Source of the DNA: Candidatus Vicinibacter affinis
Lineage (GTDB): Bacteria; Bacteroidota; Bacteroidia; Chitinophagales; Saprospiraceae
Reading direction: 5' to 3'
Length of the DNA: 64,000 nt
Assembly: GCA_016714365.1 (NCBI GenBank)
Contig: JADJNH010000005.1
Span: 2,580,501 to 2,644,500, forward strand
Of this stretch, positions 17,906 through 26,156 are shown one piece after another. The notes under the pieces are model-generated. The model was not told the origin of the DNA, did not search any database, and saw only the letters and a program-made list of their open reading frames with translations. Every line of letters starts with the position of its first letter. Positions within the stretch are counted from its first letter, which is position 1. The position numbers were made by a program, and so were the translations under genes.

Positions 17906-20002
17906 ATGGATCAAATTAGTTTTCAATACCCAATTCATTATCTTTTCTTTGGCCTCTTACTTGCCATAGGAGTCGGTTTTCTCCTTTATTTTAAGACCCG
18001 TCAGTTTTTTGACAGGCCTGATCGGGATAAATTTATGCTGGCGATTTTAAGAACATCAGTTGTCTTTTTGCTATTTGTTCTTTTGATGAATCCGATGATT
18101 AAACGATTTAATCAGGAAATTAAAAAACCGGTAATCACGCTAGCCATTGATCAATCACGTTCAATGATTCATAGAGACAGCACTTGGGTTAAGGATTTTA
18201 CTGAAAATTTAAACCGCTTTGAGTCGAAGATTTCTGAAAAATATGAAATTCAAAAAATTGGATTTGGCAAAAATGCAAGAACTATAAAAGAATTTGCATT
18301 TAGCGAACTATCTACTGATCTTGGCAATTCGATGGATTATATTTCAGAACAAATGGATCCACTCTATTTAAAAGGCATTGTATTGTTTTCAGATGGAATC
18401 TACAATACCGGCAAGAATCCATTGTACCACCCACTAACTGGATTAGTGCCTGTCTATGGAATCATTCATGGTGACTCTACACAGGAAAAAGACTTAAGCA
18501 TTCAACGAGTTTATCACAATGACATCATTTATTCAGGAGATAACTTTTCAATTCAAATAGATATTCAAGCATGGCAATGTGATCCTTCAAAATACAGTTT
18601 TAAACTTAGTCGCCTTGAAAATAATAATTGGATCATTATCAGTGACCAATCCGAAACAATCGAAAAGTCAAATTACTTCATTACTAAAAATTTAGTAAGC
18701 ACCTCAGAAAAACCTGGCATTTACAAATATAGAATCCAATGCAGTCATATCAATGGAGAGAAGAATTTGCTTAACAACAGCAAGGAATTCTACGTGGAAG
18801 TACTTGATTCAAGAAAAAAAGTTTTAATACTGGCACATTCACCACATCCAGACATTTCAGCAATTAAAGAATCTTTAGAATCCAATAAAAATTATGAAGT
18901 AAAAATAAAGTACCCAAAGGACCCTATTGAAAAAATGGAAGAGTTAAGTTTGGTCATTTTTCACCAACTGCCAAATTTTTCTTACGACCTTACAGGTATA
19001 CTTTCAAGATTGGATGCATTAAAAGTATCAAGAATATTTATTATCGGTCAGCAAACAGAAATTTCTTTATTCAATCAAAAACAAGATTTACTCAAAATTA
19101 ATGCAAGTAACAAGAGCAGCAACGAATCTCAGGCCATCTATTCTGAATTATTTAATTCCTTTACAATTGACCCTGCTACCCTGTTGAGTCTAAGCCGATA
19201 CCCTCCGCTAATTACTGCTTTTGGAAACTATCAGTTAGATCCTACCGCTAATGTTATGTTGTATCAGAGGATAGGAAAAGTGGACACAAAATATCCTCTA
19301 TGGGTTTTTGGAGAAAGAGGCGGAATCAAAACTTCGATTATCTGTGGAGAAGGTTTATGGAAATGGAAGCTCAATGATTATATTCAAAATAACAATTTTA
19401 ATTCCTTTCATGAATTATTATCTAAATCCTTGCAATACACCTCAACGAAGGAAGATCGGAGAAAGTTTAGAATAAGTTTGAACAAAAGGGTCTTTAGTGA
19501 ATCGGATCAAATTATTTTTAATGCAGAACTTTATAATGACAATTATGAAAGAATTAATAAACCGGATGTATTTTTAAAATTGACATCTTCTGATAATAAA
19601 ACTTATGATTTCACCTTTGGAAAAAAGGAAAATTTTTATGAATTGAATGCTGGTTCTTTGCCTGAAGGAGAATACAAATTTATAGGAAATTGTCAATGGA
19701 ACAACCTGAAGTTAAATTCTGAAGGACGCTTAAATATTCAGTCCAATCAACTTGAATTCACCAATCTGGTTGCCCGACCAGATTTACTCAGAGGTTTGGC
19801 TGAAAAATCAGGTGGCAGCGTGTATCAAAAAAATCAAATGGATGATTTGGCAGATTTATTAATGCGAGATGAAAAGAGCAAACCCATCATATTCCAAACA
19901 TTGGACATCAAACCATTAATTGACCGCAAGTGGATATTTTTTCTGTTATTTTTAATGTTGGGATTAGAATGGTTTTTTCGCAGATATTGGGGTAGTTATT
20001 AA
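17906..20002 (+). CDS. VWA-like membrane protein
   Basis: This is a 698-residue protein with two N-terminal transmembrane helices (about 13-30 and 43-60) and one at the C-terminus just before RRYWGSY. After the second helix comes ITLAIDQSRSM, which fits the metal-binding D-x-S-x-S of a von Willebrand factor A domain, then GIVLFSDGIYNTG. The long middle is beta-rich. Bacteroidota carry such proteins near BatA/BatB-like and aerotolerance systems, but none of those partners is next to it here. I use the ATG at 17906 (MDQISFQYP). A TTG at 17885 would add 7 residues. It converges with the CAP gene. Confidence 0.8.
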   Translation: MDQISFQYPIHYLFFGLLLAIGVGFLLYFKTRQFFDRPDRDKFMLAILRTSVVFLLFVLLMNPMIKRFNQEIKKPVITLAIDQSRSMIHRDSTWVKDFTENLNRFESKISEKYEIQKIGFGKNARTIKEFAFSELSTDLGNSMDYISEQMDPLYLKGIVLFSDGIYNTGKNPLYHPLTGLVPVYGIIHGDSTQEKDLSIQRVYHNDIIYSGDNFSIQIDIQAWQCDPSKYSFKLSRLENNNWIIISDQSETIEKSNYFITKNLVSTSEKPGIYKYRIQCSHINGEKNLLNNSKEFYVEVLDSRKKVLILAHSPHPDISAIKESLESNKNYEVKIKYPKDPIEKMEELSLVIFHQLPNFSYDLTGILSRLDALKVSRIFIIGQQTEISLFNQKQDLLKINASNKSSNESQAIYSELFNSFTIDPATLLSLSRYPPLITAFGNYQLDPTANVMLYQRIGKVDTKYPLWVFGERGGIKTSIICGEGLWKWKLNDYIQNNNFNSFHELLSKSLQYTSTKEDRRKFRISLNKRVFSESDQIIFNAELYNDNYERINKPDVFLKLTSSDNKTYDFTFGKKENFYELNAGSLPEGEYKFIGNCQWNNLKLNSEGRLNIQSNQLEFTNLVARPDLLRGLAEKSGGSVYQKNQMDDLADLLMRDEKSKPIIFQTLDIKPLIDRKWIFFLLFLMLGLEWFFRRYWGSY

Positions 20003-20012
20003 TCCATACTGG

Positions 20013-20477
20013 TTAATATTTTTGAGTAGCCAAATTCTGAACCCAATAATCACCAAATTTAACAATAGCTGTTTCTTCGTAATTCCCCATTAAGTTTTTA
20101 CAATGTGCCGGACTGTCCCTCCAAGCCATAAAAATATCCTGCGGAGTATCATAACCCCCTCCCACATTTTCTGCAAATACTTGCCATATATATCCTGCCT
20201 TCTTTAATCTCTTATCTGCCCTTTGGCCATTTCCATCGGAATGGGACAACAAAGCATTGCGATGCATATATCTTGCATGCTCAAGCGCCGCTTGTGCTAT
20301 TTTAACATTCCACCTTAATGGCAGACGGGGTGGCATTGAATCTGTACCGCATTTACATCCTTTGGAACGTTGTTCATTCACCAATTCTAAAACTTCACTT
20401 TGATAAGGTAGAAGCGTGTTTGGATTTGAAACAATGCATGATATAATTGTCCAAGCTATAGTAAGTAAAGAGAACAT
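20013..20477 (-). CDS. CAP domain protein (SCP/PR-1 family)
   Basis: This is a 154-residue exported protein. A short hydrophobic N-terminus is followed by a full CAP domain: LELVNEQRSKG, LRWNVKIAQAALEHARYM, LSHSDGNGQ, FAENVGGGYDTP and AWRDSPAHCKNLMGNYEETA. The two histidines (in LSHSD and SPAHCKN) and the glutamates form the usual CAP cavity. The KGCKCGTD pair of cysteines is an extra feature. A -7 box (TAATTTTG on the minus strand, 20506-20513) precedes it. The role of bacterial CAP proteins is generally unclear. Confidence 0.88.
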   Translation of the reverse strand: MFSLLTIAWTIISCIVSNPNTLLPYQSEVLELVNEQRSKGCKCGTDSMPPRLPLRWNVKIAQAALEHARYMHRNALLSHSDGNGQRADKRLKKAGYIWQVFAENVGGGYDTPQDIFMAWRDSPAHCKNLMGNYEETAIVKFGDYWVQNLATQKY

Positions 20478-20596
20478 GGTGAAATATTTATGAGGAATAA
20501 CGAATCAAAATTAAATTAATTTGATTCAAGCATTGGATGTCAAATAAAATCAGTTGATTTAACTATAATTTATGAAATCAAATCAATTATTCAATC

Positions 20597-21406
20597 TCAA
20601 AAAAAATCAGCCATTTGGGACTGGTAATCTGAAGCTGCTTCTACAACGTCTGCCATTGAAGTATTTAACGATTTTGGATAAAGTATTTTTCTACCCACAT
20701 TGATCAATAATCCCTCAGAAATATTCCTGCCATTTAATATGACTTCTTTTAAATCACCACCCTGCTCCCCTACTCCCGGAATGAGAAGGAAGGCATTTGG
20801 ACAATGTTGCCTGACCTTAAGCAAATATTCAGCTTTTGTAGCACCAACGACATACATTATATTATTTTTAAAAGCAGAATGTTCAAAAACTTTCAAAATC
20901 CTCTCAAAAAAATATTCACCTATATCTGTTTGAACAAGTTCGAAATCGGCTGCTCCGGGATTGGAAGTTAATGCCAATATGATTGACCATTTTTCTTTAA
21001 ATTGAAAAAATGGCTCCAATGAATCAACACCCATATATGGATGCAAGGTAACAGCGTCTGCTCCAAGTCGCTCAAAAAAATATTCCGCATATTTTTTTGA
21101 TGTATTTCCAATATCCGCACGTTTTGCATCGGCGATTATCAAACATTCCTCAGGGATTATTTTTACCAATTTTTCCAATTGAATCCAACCCTCTGGGCCC
21201 AAAGTCTCAAAAAATGCGATGTTAATTTTATATGCTACAGCCAGATGGGAAGTATTCCTTACAACTTCACTACAGAATTCAAAAAATGGCTGATTCAAAG
21301 AACGAAAATTTGATGGCATTTTCTCCAAATCGGGATCCAAACCGATACAAAGAAAAGATTTTTTAAATCGAATTTGTGAAGTCAGAAACGAAGTATCTTT
21401 AAACAT
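20597..21406 (-). CDS. pyrF: Orotidine-5'-phosphate decarboxylase
   Basis: The enzyme makes UMP from orotidine monophosphate, the last step of de novo pyrimidine synthesis. The 269 residues are of the longer, type 2 form. The opening CIGLDPDLEKMP binds phosphate, the catalytic D-x-K-x-x-D is in IADAKRADIGNTS (D93, K95, D98), and DAVTLHPYMG and LIPGVGEQGGD complete the active site. It starts 18 bases downstream of the mrp gene on the same strand and is probably in the same transcript. Confidence 0.95.
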   Translation of the reverse strand: MFKDTSFLTSQIRFKKSFLCIGLDPDLEKMPSNFRSLNQPFFEFCSEVVRNTSHLAVAYKINIAFFETLGPEGWIQLEKLVKIIPEECLIIADAKRADIGNTSKKYAEYFFERLGADAVTLHPYMGVDSLEPFFQFKEKWSIILALTSNPGAADFELVQTDIGEYFFERILKVFEHSAFKNNIMYVVGATKAEYLLKVRQHCPNAFLLIPGVGEQGGDLKEVILNGRNISEGLLINVGRKILYPKSLNTSMADVVEAASDYQSQMADFF

Positions 21407-21424
21407 AAATAGCCCTTTTGACTT

Positions 21425-22519
21425 TTATCCATTTTGTTCGACTCTTCTGGTTGGAGACAACACCAGATTGCGCAATTGAACTTTTTTATCCATCTTTTCA
21501 GCAATATCCAGGTAGATATTCATATACTCATCATTGCTATTTGCATCAAACACATTCCCGGAATCCGAACGCTCCCTGAGAGTCTCAACAATTGGGATTT
21601 GACCCAATAATAAAGAGTGGGTAAAATTGGCCAATCTAGTGCCACCATTCTTTCCGAAAATATAATATTTTTTGCTCTTATCATCTTCCGGCACAAACCA
21701 GGACATGTTTTCGACAACTCCCAGTATCGGAACCTTGATCTGATCCATGGTAAACATATTGGCAGCCTTAATGGCATCAATAACTGCAACTTCTTGTGGT
21801 GTAGTGACCATCACCACTCCGGTAAGGGGGATGGTTTGGACCAGTGTTAGTTGTACATCTCCAGTGCCAGGAGGTAAATCAATAATCAAATAATCCAGAT
21901 CCGGCCAATAAGTTTCTTGAAAGAATTGCTTGATGATTGCTGCCAGCCGTGGGCCTCTAAGAACAACTGCCTGTTCGGGTTCAATTATATTTCCCAGGGA
22001 AATAACCGGAATTCCATTGACCATGATTGGCACCAAAAGTTTTTTCCCATCCACATCCGTTACCTGGGGTTTTTGATTTTTAATTCCAAGCATGGTAGGT
22101 AAAGACGGTCCGTAAAGATCTGCATCAAGCAGACCAGTTTTAAATCCCAAACGGTGAAGGGCTAAAGCAAGATTTACGGATACGGTGGACTTTCCAACAC
22201 CACCTTTCCCGGAACAAACCGCAATAAAATTATTGATTTGGGGCAATAAAGAATTTGGAGTGTCGCTAAAAGGTGATTGAGTAACAAAATGAGCATGAAT
22301 TTGGTAATCCATGAATTTGCTGCTTAAATCCTGGTAAATAAGTTGATAGAGATCTTCCTTAGAAGCATAGTTTTTACCTGGCAATACAATGTTAAAATAA
22401 ATATTCTGCCCCTCCACCCTAAGTTCTCTGATCATTTTCAGGGAAATAATGTCCTTTCCCGATATCGGCTCGACAATGGTTTTCATTGCCTCTATTAAGT
22501 TTTCTATCAATGAGTTCAT
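21425..22519 (-). CDS. mrp: Mrp/NBP35-type P-loop ATPase (Fe-S cluster carrier)
   Basis: This is a 364-residue protein with a MIP18/DUF59-like N-terminal domain (about 1-85) and a P-loop domain. The deviant Walker A SGKGGVGKSTVSVN starts near residue 104, followed by LLDADLYGPSLPTMLG, YLIIDLPPGTGDVQ and VVTTPQEVAVIDA. These proteins bind and pass on Fe-S clusters. The C-x-x-C pair found in many Mrp proteins after NMS is absent here (NMSWFVPEDDKSKKYYIFG). I recall the same replacement from other Bacteroidota members. A -7 box (TACTTTTG on the minus strand, 22538-22545) lies upstream. pyrF follows. Confidence 0.92.
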   Translation of the reverse strand: MNSLIENLIEAMKTIVEPISGKDIISLKMIRELRVEGQNIYFNIVLPGKNYASKEDLYQLIYQDLSSKFMDYQIHAHFVTQSPFSDTPNSLLPQINNFIAVCSGKGGVGKSTVSVNLALALHRLGFKTGLLDADLYGPSLPTMLGIKNQKPQVTDVDGKKLLVPIMVNGIPVISLGNIIEPEQAVVLRGPRLAAIIKQFFQETYWPDLDYLIIDLPPGTGDVQLTLVQTIPLTGVVMVTTPQEVAVIDAIKAANMFTMDQIKVPILGVVENMSWFVPEDDKSKKYYIFGKNGGTRLANFTHSLLLGQIPIVETLRERSDSGNVFDANSNDEYMNIYLDIAEKMDKKVQLRNLVLSPTRRVEQNG

Positions 22520-22566
22520 AATTTGTTAAATAATTCACAAAAGTACATTGAGGGTAGTGAAATACA

Positions 22567-22594
22567 TTGTAGCAGGCAATTTTTATTAATTTTG
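22567..22594 (+). promoter_or_regulatory. Candidate promoter for the ribF-glycosyltransferase gene
   Basis: TTG at 22567-22569 and TAATTTTG (TAnnTTTG) at 22587-22594 are spaced by 17 bases, within the range described for Flavobacterium promoters. The ATG at 22605 is 10 bases past the -7 box, so the leader would be very short. Confidence 0.5.
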
Positions 22595-22604
22595 TGGCTG
22601 AGCC

Positions 22605-24614
22605 ATGAAAGTCATCTATCTTCAACGAGACCCTTTACCTAAATTTACGAATGCCGTTGTTACAATAGGCGCATTTGATGGATTTCACGAAGGTCATCGT
22701 GACATTGTTGATCAAGTTTGTGCACAAGCAAAACTGGTAGGAGGAGAATCTGTTTTGATAACTTTTGACCCCCACCCAAGACAAATTTTGGATCAAGATC
22801 CCGCCAATCTTTATTTGCTAAATAGTTTGGAGGAGAAAGTTTTTCTTCTGGGAGAAACGAATTTAGATTATTTGGTAATAGTTCCATTTACTTTTGGCTT
22901 TTCACAAATGGTTGCTGAAGAGTACATTGAAGATTTTCTGATCAAGCAATTTTCTCCTCATACATTGATCATAGGATTTGATCATAGATTTGGCATGAAT
23001 AGTTTAGGAGACATTCAACTCATGCATTCTTATGCTGACAATCATTCTTTCAAACTCATTGAAATTGCCAAAAAAGAAGATGAACAAATCAAGATAAGTT
23101 CAACACAAATCCGGGAAGCAATTCAATTAAATGATTTTGCAAAGGCAACCAGACTTTTAGGGCGCCCTTACATGGTTATGGGTAAGGTGGTCCAAGGTCA
23201 ACATCTAGGAACTCAGATAGGCTATCCTACTGCAAATCTTGAGCTACCTGAAAAAGTAAAACTAATTCCCAATTCAGGAATTTATGCTGCCATTGCCCAA
23301 ATAAATAACATAAGTTATGATGCCCTACTTTATATAGGTTCAAGGCCAACCATTGGCGAACAGCTTCAACAATCCATTGAAATTCATCTTAAAAATTTTC
23401 ATGGAGATCTTTATGGGCAGCAAATATTAGTTGAAGTAGTCGAATTCATCAGACCCGATAGAAAATTTGAAAATTTAGATCAACTTACTGACCAAATTAA
23501 GGATGATGATCGAAAGATTACCGATATTTTATTCCGCTATCATTTGACAGAGGCCGGATTAAAAAGGAGTCCTAAAGTTGCAGTTGTTGTATTGAACTAC
23601 AACGGTGAAAAGTACCTAAGAGAATATCTTCCAGATTTATTCAAACACCTACCAAATTATGCAAAGCTTTATGTAATCGACAATGCATCTTCAGATGACA
23701 GTGTACTTTTTTTGCAACACAATTATCCGGAGGTCAAAAGAATTATTCTCAAGAAGAATTACGGATATGCGGAAGGTTATAACAAAGGTTTGGCGCAGAT
23801 TGAATCAGATTATTTCATTTTAGTCAATTCAGATGTAAAAGTAAATGAAGAATGGATAGGCCCCCTTTTATCTCGGATGAAGGCTGATCCAAACAACATG
23901 GCTTGCCAGCCTAAAATTCTTTCTGTATCAGATCCCGGTAGTTTTGAATATGCCGGTGCTGCGGGAGGTTTAATCGATTTACTCGGTTATACTTTTTCAA
24001 GAGGGAGAATGTTAAGTCTAGTGGAAAAAGATGAATCTCAATATGAGAGTGCGAAAAAAATTTTCTGGTCCAGTGGAGCTGCTATGATGGTCAATGCAAA
24101 AATGTTTAAAGCACTTGGTGGGTTTGATGGAGATTATTTTGCCCATCAAGAGGAAATTGATTTATGTTGGAGGATTCAGCGTGCAGGTGGCAATATTTGG
24201 TATGAACCTAAATCCAGAATTTACCACCTTGGTGGAGGTACATTGGAATATACCAACCCACGAAAAATCTTTTTAAATTTCAGAAATAATCTTTCAACTA
24301 TATTTAAAAACGTTCCTTACATCTTCCTTTTTATTCTGCTTCCATTTAGGTTGATGATAGATTTTTTAATAAGCATTAAGTATTTGCTTTCAGGACAGTT
24401 CATTCTTTTTTTTAAAGTAATTGAAGCGTATGTTATTTCAATATTGTCCACCTTGTACCTTATGCACAAAAAGGATCACTACAACTCTATGATAGAAAAA
24501 GCAAAGATTGGCCCTACTCAATTTGCAGGTTTGCTTAGAGGTTCTTTGTTTTTGCACTATTACCTCTTTGGCAATAAGAAAACATCTGATATAGGATCCC
24601 AATACCTTGATTAA
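22605..24614 (+). CDS. Fusion of riboflavin kinase/FAD synthetase (RibF) to a family 2 glycosyltransferase
   Basis: This is one open frame of 669 codons with two complete enzymes. Residues 1 to about 315 are RibF: nucleotidyltransferase FDGFHEGH, TFDPHPRQIL, ISSTQIREAI, then riboflavin kinase GYPTANLELP, IGSRPTIGE and FIRPDRKFENLDQL. Residues from about 323 are a GT2 glycosyltransferase: VAVVVLNYNG, VIDNASSDDS, a VNSDVKV metal-binding aspartate motif, GGFDGDYFAHQEEIDLCWR, and a C-terminal membrane region (about 575-625). There is no stop or ATG at the junction. A TTG codon at 23544 (residue 314) is the only nearby possible internal start. Each half is of normal length, so neither looks damaged. 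The GT half resembles rhamnosyltransferase-like, membrane-anchored enzymes. rluA starts inside the last 8 bases. A sequencing error that removed a stop is the main alternative. Confidence 0.88.
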   Translation: MKVIYLQRDPLPKFTNAVVTIGAFDGFHEGHRDIVDQVCAQAKLVGGESVLITFDPHPRQILDQDPANLYLLNSLEEKVFLLGETNLDYLVIVPFTFGFSQMVAEEYIEDFLIKQFSPHTLIIGFDHRFGMNSLGDIQLMHSYADNHSFKLIEIAKKEDEQIKISSTQIREAIQLNDFAKATRLLGRPYMVMGKVVQGQHLGTQIGYPTANLELPEKVKLIPNSGIYAAIAQINNISYDALLYIGSRPTIGEQLQQSIEIHLKNFHGDLYGQQILVEVVEFIRPDRKFENLDQLTDQIKDDDRKITDILFRYHLTEAGLKRSPKVAVVVLNYNGEKYLREYLPDLFKHLPNYAKLYVIDNASSDDSVLFLQHNYPEVKRIILKKNYGYAEGYNKGLAQIESDYFILVNSDVKVNEEWIGPLLSRMKADPNNMACQPKILSVSDPGSFEYAGAAGGLIDLLGYTFSRGRMLSLVEKDESQYESAKKIFWSSGAAMMVNAKMFKALGGFDGDYFAHQEEIDLCWRIQRAGGNIWYEPKSRIYHLGGGTLEYTNPRKIFLNFRNNLSTIFKNVPYIFLFILLPFRLMIDFLISIKYLLSGQFILFFKVIEAYVISILSTLYLMHKKDHYNSMIEKAKIGPTQFAGLLRGSLFLHYYLFGNKKTSDIGSQYLD

Positions 24615-25341
24615 TTTGAAAACTTTAATTGATATTATTTATCAGGATGAACAGATATTGATCGTCAATAAACCATCCGGACTTTTGAGTATTCCGGATA
24701 GGTATGATCAATCAAAAGAGAATCTGTTTCAATTGCTTAAACTACAATATGATCCATTGTTTATTGTACATCGATTGGATCGAGAGACCAGCGGGTTAAT
24801 TTGTTTTGGTCGAAATGCAGAATCCCATAAGGAATTGAGCATGAGCTTTGAAAGCCGAGAGGTAGTCAAAACATACCTGGCCATAGCCGAATCAACTCCT
24901 CCGGAAAATGAAGGGCTTATAAATGCAGCCATCGCACATTCGGCTGGCGGTGATGGCAGAATGGTCAATCACCCAAAAGGAAAACCATCCGTTACAAAAT
25001 ACCGACTTCTGAAGGCTTGGAAGCAGTTTTGTTTGCTGGAATTAAAACCCCAAACCGGTAGAACTCATCAAATCAGGGTTCATCTTGCATATATGGGCTG
25101 CCCCATTGTAGCTGACAAATTATATGGGATCAGAGATCAGCTAACAATTAAAGACATCAAGGTGAAAAGTAAATTATCAAAGGAAGAAGAAGAATTCAGA
25201 CCACTTATTAATCGTACAGCCTTGCATGCTTATTCCTTAAGTTTTATGTTGCATGATAAGACCATGAGTTTTCAAGCGGAACCGCCAAAAGATTTTAGGG
25301 CAGTTATCCATCAGTTAGATAAATGGAGAAGTTTAAAATAA
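24607..25341 (+). CDS. RluA-family pseudouridine synthase
   Basis: This enzyme isomerises uridine to pseudouridine in rRNA or tRNA. It has about 244 residues without an S4 domain. The catalytic motif is HRLDRETSG (D58), with ILIVNKPSGLLSIP before it and KPQTGRTHQIRVHLAYMG after it. The TTG start at 24607 overlaps the stop of the RibF-GT gene. A second TTG at 24616 is also possible. The target site (RluA, RluC, RluD or TruC type) cannot be decided from sequence alone. Confidence 0.9.
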   Translation: MINLKTLIDIIYQDEQILIVNKPSGLLSIPDRYDQSKENLFQLLKLQYDPLFIVHRLDRETSGLICFGRNAESHKELSMSFESREVVKTYLAIAESTPPENEGLINAAIAHSAGGDGRMVNHPKGKPSVTKYRLLKAWKQFCLLELKPQTGRTHQIRVHLAYMGCPIVADKLYGIRDQLTIKDIKVKSKLSKEEEEFRPLINRTALHAYSLSFMLHDKTMSFQAEPPKDFRAVIHQLDKWRSLK

Positions 25342-25446
25342 ACTTTCACATTTTCGTATATAAATTAATATAATTTATGTAAACTTGCATTTCAATCCTG
25401 TTTCTTATCCACTCTCTACACTCCCTTACAAAAAAGAGAAATATTC

Positions 25447-26091
25447 ATGATAAGAGTTGCAATTGCTGATGATCATGCTATGTTTGTTGATGGAATTGAA
25501 TCCATTTTACAAAGTGAAGCAAACATCCATTTAGTTGATAAGTGCTTTGACGGAAGTGCCGTTTTTCAAATGTTGGCAGGAGATCGGATTGATGTTCTTC
25601 TGTTGGATATTAACCTACCTGTGATGAGTGGAATCGAAGTAACCTCTAAAATTCAAAAAGAATTCCCCAAGGTTAAGGTCCTGGCTTTATCCATGTACAA
25701 TGAAAAGAGTTTTGTTACCGAAATCCTTAAAAATGGTGCCCTTGGATATATACTTAAGAACACCGGACGAGCAGAATTGCTAAAAGCAATAGAAACAGTT
25801 GCCACTGGAGAAACATATTTCAGCTCAGAAGTCACTGAAACCATCATGTCAGGATTATTAAAAAACAATCCTGCAAAAAAATCAAGCAGGTTGCTAATTC
25901 CTAAAATCTCTCGAAGAGAAAAGGAAGTCCTTGCGCTCATAGTAAAAGAGTACACCACTCAGGATATTGCGAATTCGCTTTTTATTAGTTTGAAGACTGT
26001 TGAATCCCACAGAAGCAATCTAATTTCTAAATTGAATGTAAAGAATACCGCCGGGCTGGTCAGAGCTGCGTATGAATTAAAACTCATCTGA
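25447..26091 (+). CDS. NarL/LuxR-family response regulator
   Basis: This is a 214-residue transcription regulator. The receiver domain has the acidic pair in IADDH, the phosphorylation site D54 in LLLDINLPVMSG, a T/S position in LALSMYN and the lysine in GYILKNTG. The C-terminal LuxR-type helix-turn-helix has REKEVLALIVKEYTTQDIA and SLKTVESHRSNLISKL. It is followed, 65 bases on, by its likely cognate sensor kinase. The gap between them carries an inverted repeat (26098-26121). Confidence 0.94.
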   Translation: MIRVAIADDHAMFVDGIESILQSEANIHLVDKCFDGSAVFQMLAGDRIDVLLLDINLPVMSGIEVTSKIQKEFPKVKVLALSMYNEKSFVTEILKNGALGYILKNTGRAELLKAIETVATGETYFSSEVTETIMSGLLKNNPAKKSSRLLIPKISRREKEVLALIVKEYTTQDIANSLFISLKTVESHRSNLISKLNVKNTAGLVRAAYELKLI

Positions 26092-26097
26092 CTCTAA

Positions 26098-26121
26098 AAA
26101 ATCAAGGAAAACCCTGATTTT
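26098..26121 (+). promoter_or_regulatory. Inverted repeat between regulator and kinase genes
   Basis: The arms AAAATCAAGG (26098-26107) and CCCTGATTTT (26112-26121) pair with one mismatch around an AAAA loop. They are followed by a T-rich stretch, so this may be a terminator for the regulator gene. The ACCCTGATTTT half recurs just after the kinase gene (27913-27923), which would also fit an operator site. Confidence 0.45.
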
Positions 26122-26156
26122 AATTCTTTTACAATCAGTTAACTTTGCGTTTACCC

